Positions 5,148 through 6,367 of a stretch of 6,367 nucleotides of DNA are shown here, piece after piece. The stretch comes from JBNJGT01 sp051819765 (lineage in GTDB: Archaea > Nanobdellota > Nanobdellia > Woesearchaeales > JACJVW01), in contig JBNJGT010000069.1 in NCBI GenBank assembly GCA_051819765.1, forward strand, positions 1 to 6,367, written 5' to 3'. Made by a program: the position numbers and the translations under genes. The notes below the pieces were generated by a model that was given only the letters and a program-made list of their open reading frames with translations, had not been told where the DNA came from and did no database searches. Numbering within the stretch: position 1 is the first letter of the stretch; every line of letters begins with the position of its first letter.

Positions 5148-6322
5148 TCCTCCAGGAGGCGGGTTATGAGGTAATGCTCTTTTATGAATCTCTTGCCTAC
5201 GGAGCCCATGCGGTTCCTGAGTCTCTCATCTTTCAGGAGGGTGAGGATGCTCTTGCTCATGCCATCGATGTCGTCGGGGTCATGGAGGAAGCCGCTTCGT
5301 TCATGAATCACTTGGTCAGGGATGCCGCCGACTCGGGTGGAGACTACGGGGGTCCCTTTGTAGAGGGCTTCTGACACGGTGAGGCCAAAGCCTTCTTTCC
5401 GGGATTTCTGGATTATGACATCCGCTTTTCTCTGGACGCAATTCACGAGGATCTCACTGTTTATCACCATGAGTTTTATGTCATTCTTGTACGGTGATTG
5501 GTCTTTTTTCTGGAGAACCTTGTTGAATATCCATTGGCCCTCCGGGTCGTCGGATGCCATCGCACCGAGGAGAATGAGCTGGCAGTTCTTTCTCTTTCTG
5601 ACCTGCTCGAAGACATCTATCACTCCAAGGGGATCCTTCCATTTGTCGAAGCGTGAGACCTGGGCGATGATGGGTTTATCGGGGATCTCATATTTCTTGA
5701 GGTATTTGTCGATGGTCCCTTTTGTTATGAGCTTGTTCTTTTGTGAAAGCGGGTCGATTGCGGGGTGGATCATGTGGTGTGGAATCGTCCATTTGGGGTT
5801 GATATATTGTTCTTTTGAGACGATGACCTTGTCATACTTGTCAATGAACTGCTTGAGGTAATTGCTCACTGTCTTGTTTGGGTTTGAGGCATCGATGTGC
5901 AATCTGAATATCCATGGCTGCCTTTTCTGGTAGAAATCTATGAGGGGGAGGGGTTGGGGATCATGGACGACGACCAGGTCATGATCAAAGTGGGAATACA
6001 GGGAAAATCGGCGGTTTACACTGTAATAGAGCTCTTTCTTGCGTTTGGAGAGGTTTATCTTATCTCCCTGGAGGGCATTGTGGAAGCGCTTGGTGATCTG
6101 GAAGAAGTCTGACCCTGCATGGAGCACCCGCCATCCTACCTTGATTCCCAGGCGGTTGAAGATGGGGATGATGGCGTTGAGGATCTCTGCGACGCCGCCT
6201 CCGTCATGGGTGGAGTTGATGAAGACAATGTGCTTATCCTTTAGCTTTTTGGCTTTCTTGCGGATCTCGGCAACCTTTTTTTTGCCGACTATGGGTTCAT
6301 ACCGGGTTATACCGTCTGCCAT
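5105..6322 (-). CDS. treT: Trehalose synthase, glycosyltransferring type (TreT)
   Basis: A 405-residue GT-B retaining glycosyltransferase of family GT4, close in length and sequence pattern to the TreT enzymes of Thermococcales (about 410 residues). TreT joins the glucose of an NDP-glucose to free glucose, giving trehalose in one reversible step. Signatures: INSTHDGGGVAEIL (35-48, acceptor/donor loop), FHNALQG (80-86), VHDPQPLPLIDFYQKRQPWIFRLHID (119-144), SRFDKWK (223-229, phosphate-binding Arg224/Lys229), LGAMASDDPEG (252-262), and the GT4 E-x7-E motif EGFGLTVSE (Glu310, Glu318) followed by VGGIPDQV (331-338). No signal peptide is seen. It stands alone here, without the sugar ABC transporter that accompanies treT in Thermococcus. 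A sucrose-phosphate synthase-like or other GT4 role is less likely given the HDPQP block. ATG 6322 is supported by the TATA box 30 nt upstream. Confidence 0.9.
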   Translation of the reverse strand: MADGITRYEPIVGKKKVAEIRKKAKKLKDKHIVFINSTHDGGGVAEILNAIIPIFNRLGIKVGWRVLHAGSDFFQITKRFHNALQGDKINLSKRKKELYYSVNRRFSLYSHFDHDLVVVHDPQPLPLIDFYQKRQPWIFRLHIDASNPNKTVSNYLKQFIDKYDKVIVSKEQYINPKWTIPHHMIHPAIDPLSQKNKLITKGTIDKYLKKYEIPDKPIIAQVSRFDKWKDPLGVIDVFEQVRKRKNCQLILLGAMASDDPEGQWIFNKVLQKKDQSPYKNDIKLMVINSEILVNCVQRKADVIIQKSRKEGFGLTVSEALYKGTPVVSTRVGGIPDQVIHERSGFLHDPDDIDGMSKSILTLLKDERLRNRMGSVGKRFIKEHYLITRLLEDYLELFEDCFTRRV

Positions 6323-6344
6323 GGGCCATATCTGGGGGGTAGCC

Positions 6345-6352
6345 TATTTAAA
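6345..6352 (-). promoter_or_regulatory. TATA box for treT
   Basis: Read on the minus strand, TTTAAATA begins 30 nt before the treT ATG, preceded by A-rich sequence (GTAAAT) suited to TFB binding. The intervening stretch has a C-run and no Shine-Dalgarno sequence, so a leaderless transcript is predicted. Confidence 0.55.
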
Positions 6353-6367
6353 ATTTACGTTATTGGG

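Noticed and set aside
5149..5159. CCTCCAGGAGG palindrome just after the MscS stop, as a terminator
   Set aside because: The one-base centre cannot form a loop without opening pairs, no T-run follows, and it lies in treT coding sequence.
5379..5861. Plus-strand 160-codon frame inside treT, with hydrophobic Phe/Trp-rich stretches
   Set aside because: It is the antisense of conserved TreT sequence; the apparent membrane-like composition comes from reading Lys/Asp-rich codons backwards.
250..6270. Many GATC sites across the window, suggesting methylation or restriction signals
   Set aside because: They follow from preferred codon pairs such as GAG-ATC, AAG-ATC and TG-ATC in Ile-rich coding sequence; there is no clustering.
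6276..6283. Run of eight T (A8 on the coding strand of treT), possible slippage site
   Set aside because: It encodes part of a Lys triplet in a Lys-rich N-terminal helix and the downstream frame is fully TreT-like; no alternative product is evident.

Overview
This 6.4 kb window looks like compact archaeal chromosome. The markers are archaeal: the C-terminus of an archaeal S-layer protein, a Ski2/Hel308-type helicase domain, the block rps27e - aif2a - nop10 (S27e, initiation factor 2 alpha, Nop10), and a TreT-type trehalose synthase. Six transcription units carry an archaeal TATA box whose first base lies about 28-33 nt before the chosen start codon, with no Shine-Dalgarno sequence, so leaderless transcripts are predicted. 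Small genes, overlapping stops and starts, and the S-layer type would suit a DPANN-like or other uncultivated euryarchaeal-type lineage. That placement is inference; no rRNA is present to settle it.

Layout: 1-399 (+), 3' end of an S-layer protein gene cut by the window edge, ending in a perfect AT-rich hairpin with T-runs. 445-1077 (+), a 210-residue protein holding only the first RecA domain of a Ski2/Hel308-like helicase. 1113-2493 (+), a tight four-gene translation/ribosome-biogenesis unit: S27e, aIF2 alpha, Nop10 and a single-domain rhodanese, with overlaps of 1 nt, 1 nt and 0 nt. 2524-2862 (+), a small STAS/SpoIIAA-like protein with its own promoter and a 19-bp inverted repeat over the TATA box. 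2899-4080 (+), a RecB/Cas4-type PD-(D/E)XK nuclease with a four-cysteine iron-sulfur signature and a C-terminal extension. 4116-5147 (+), an MscS-family mechanosensitive channel. 5105-6322 (-), TreT, convergent with the channel and overlapping its 3' end by 43 nt.

Functionally the window holds a constitutive translation operon, a DNA-processing theme (half helicase, nuclease) and an osmotic-stress theme (channel plus trehalose synthesis). No mobile element, CRISPR array, tRNA or rRNA was seen, and no intergenic gap exceeds about 45 nt. I do not see a complete novel multi-gene system. The points most worth following are the RecA1-only helicase sitting where rpl44e is often found, the uniform leaderless promoter geometry, and the operator-like palindrome in front of the STAS-like gene.
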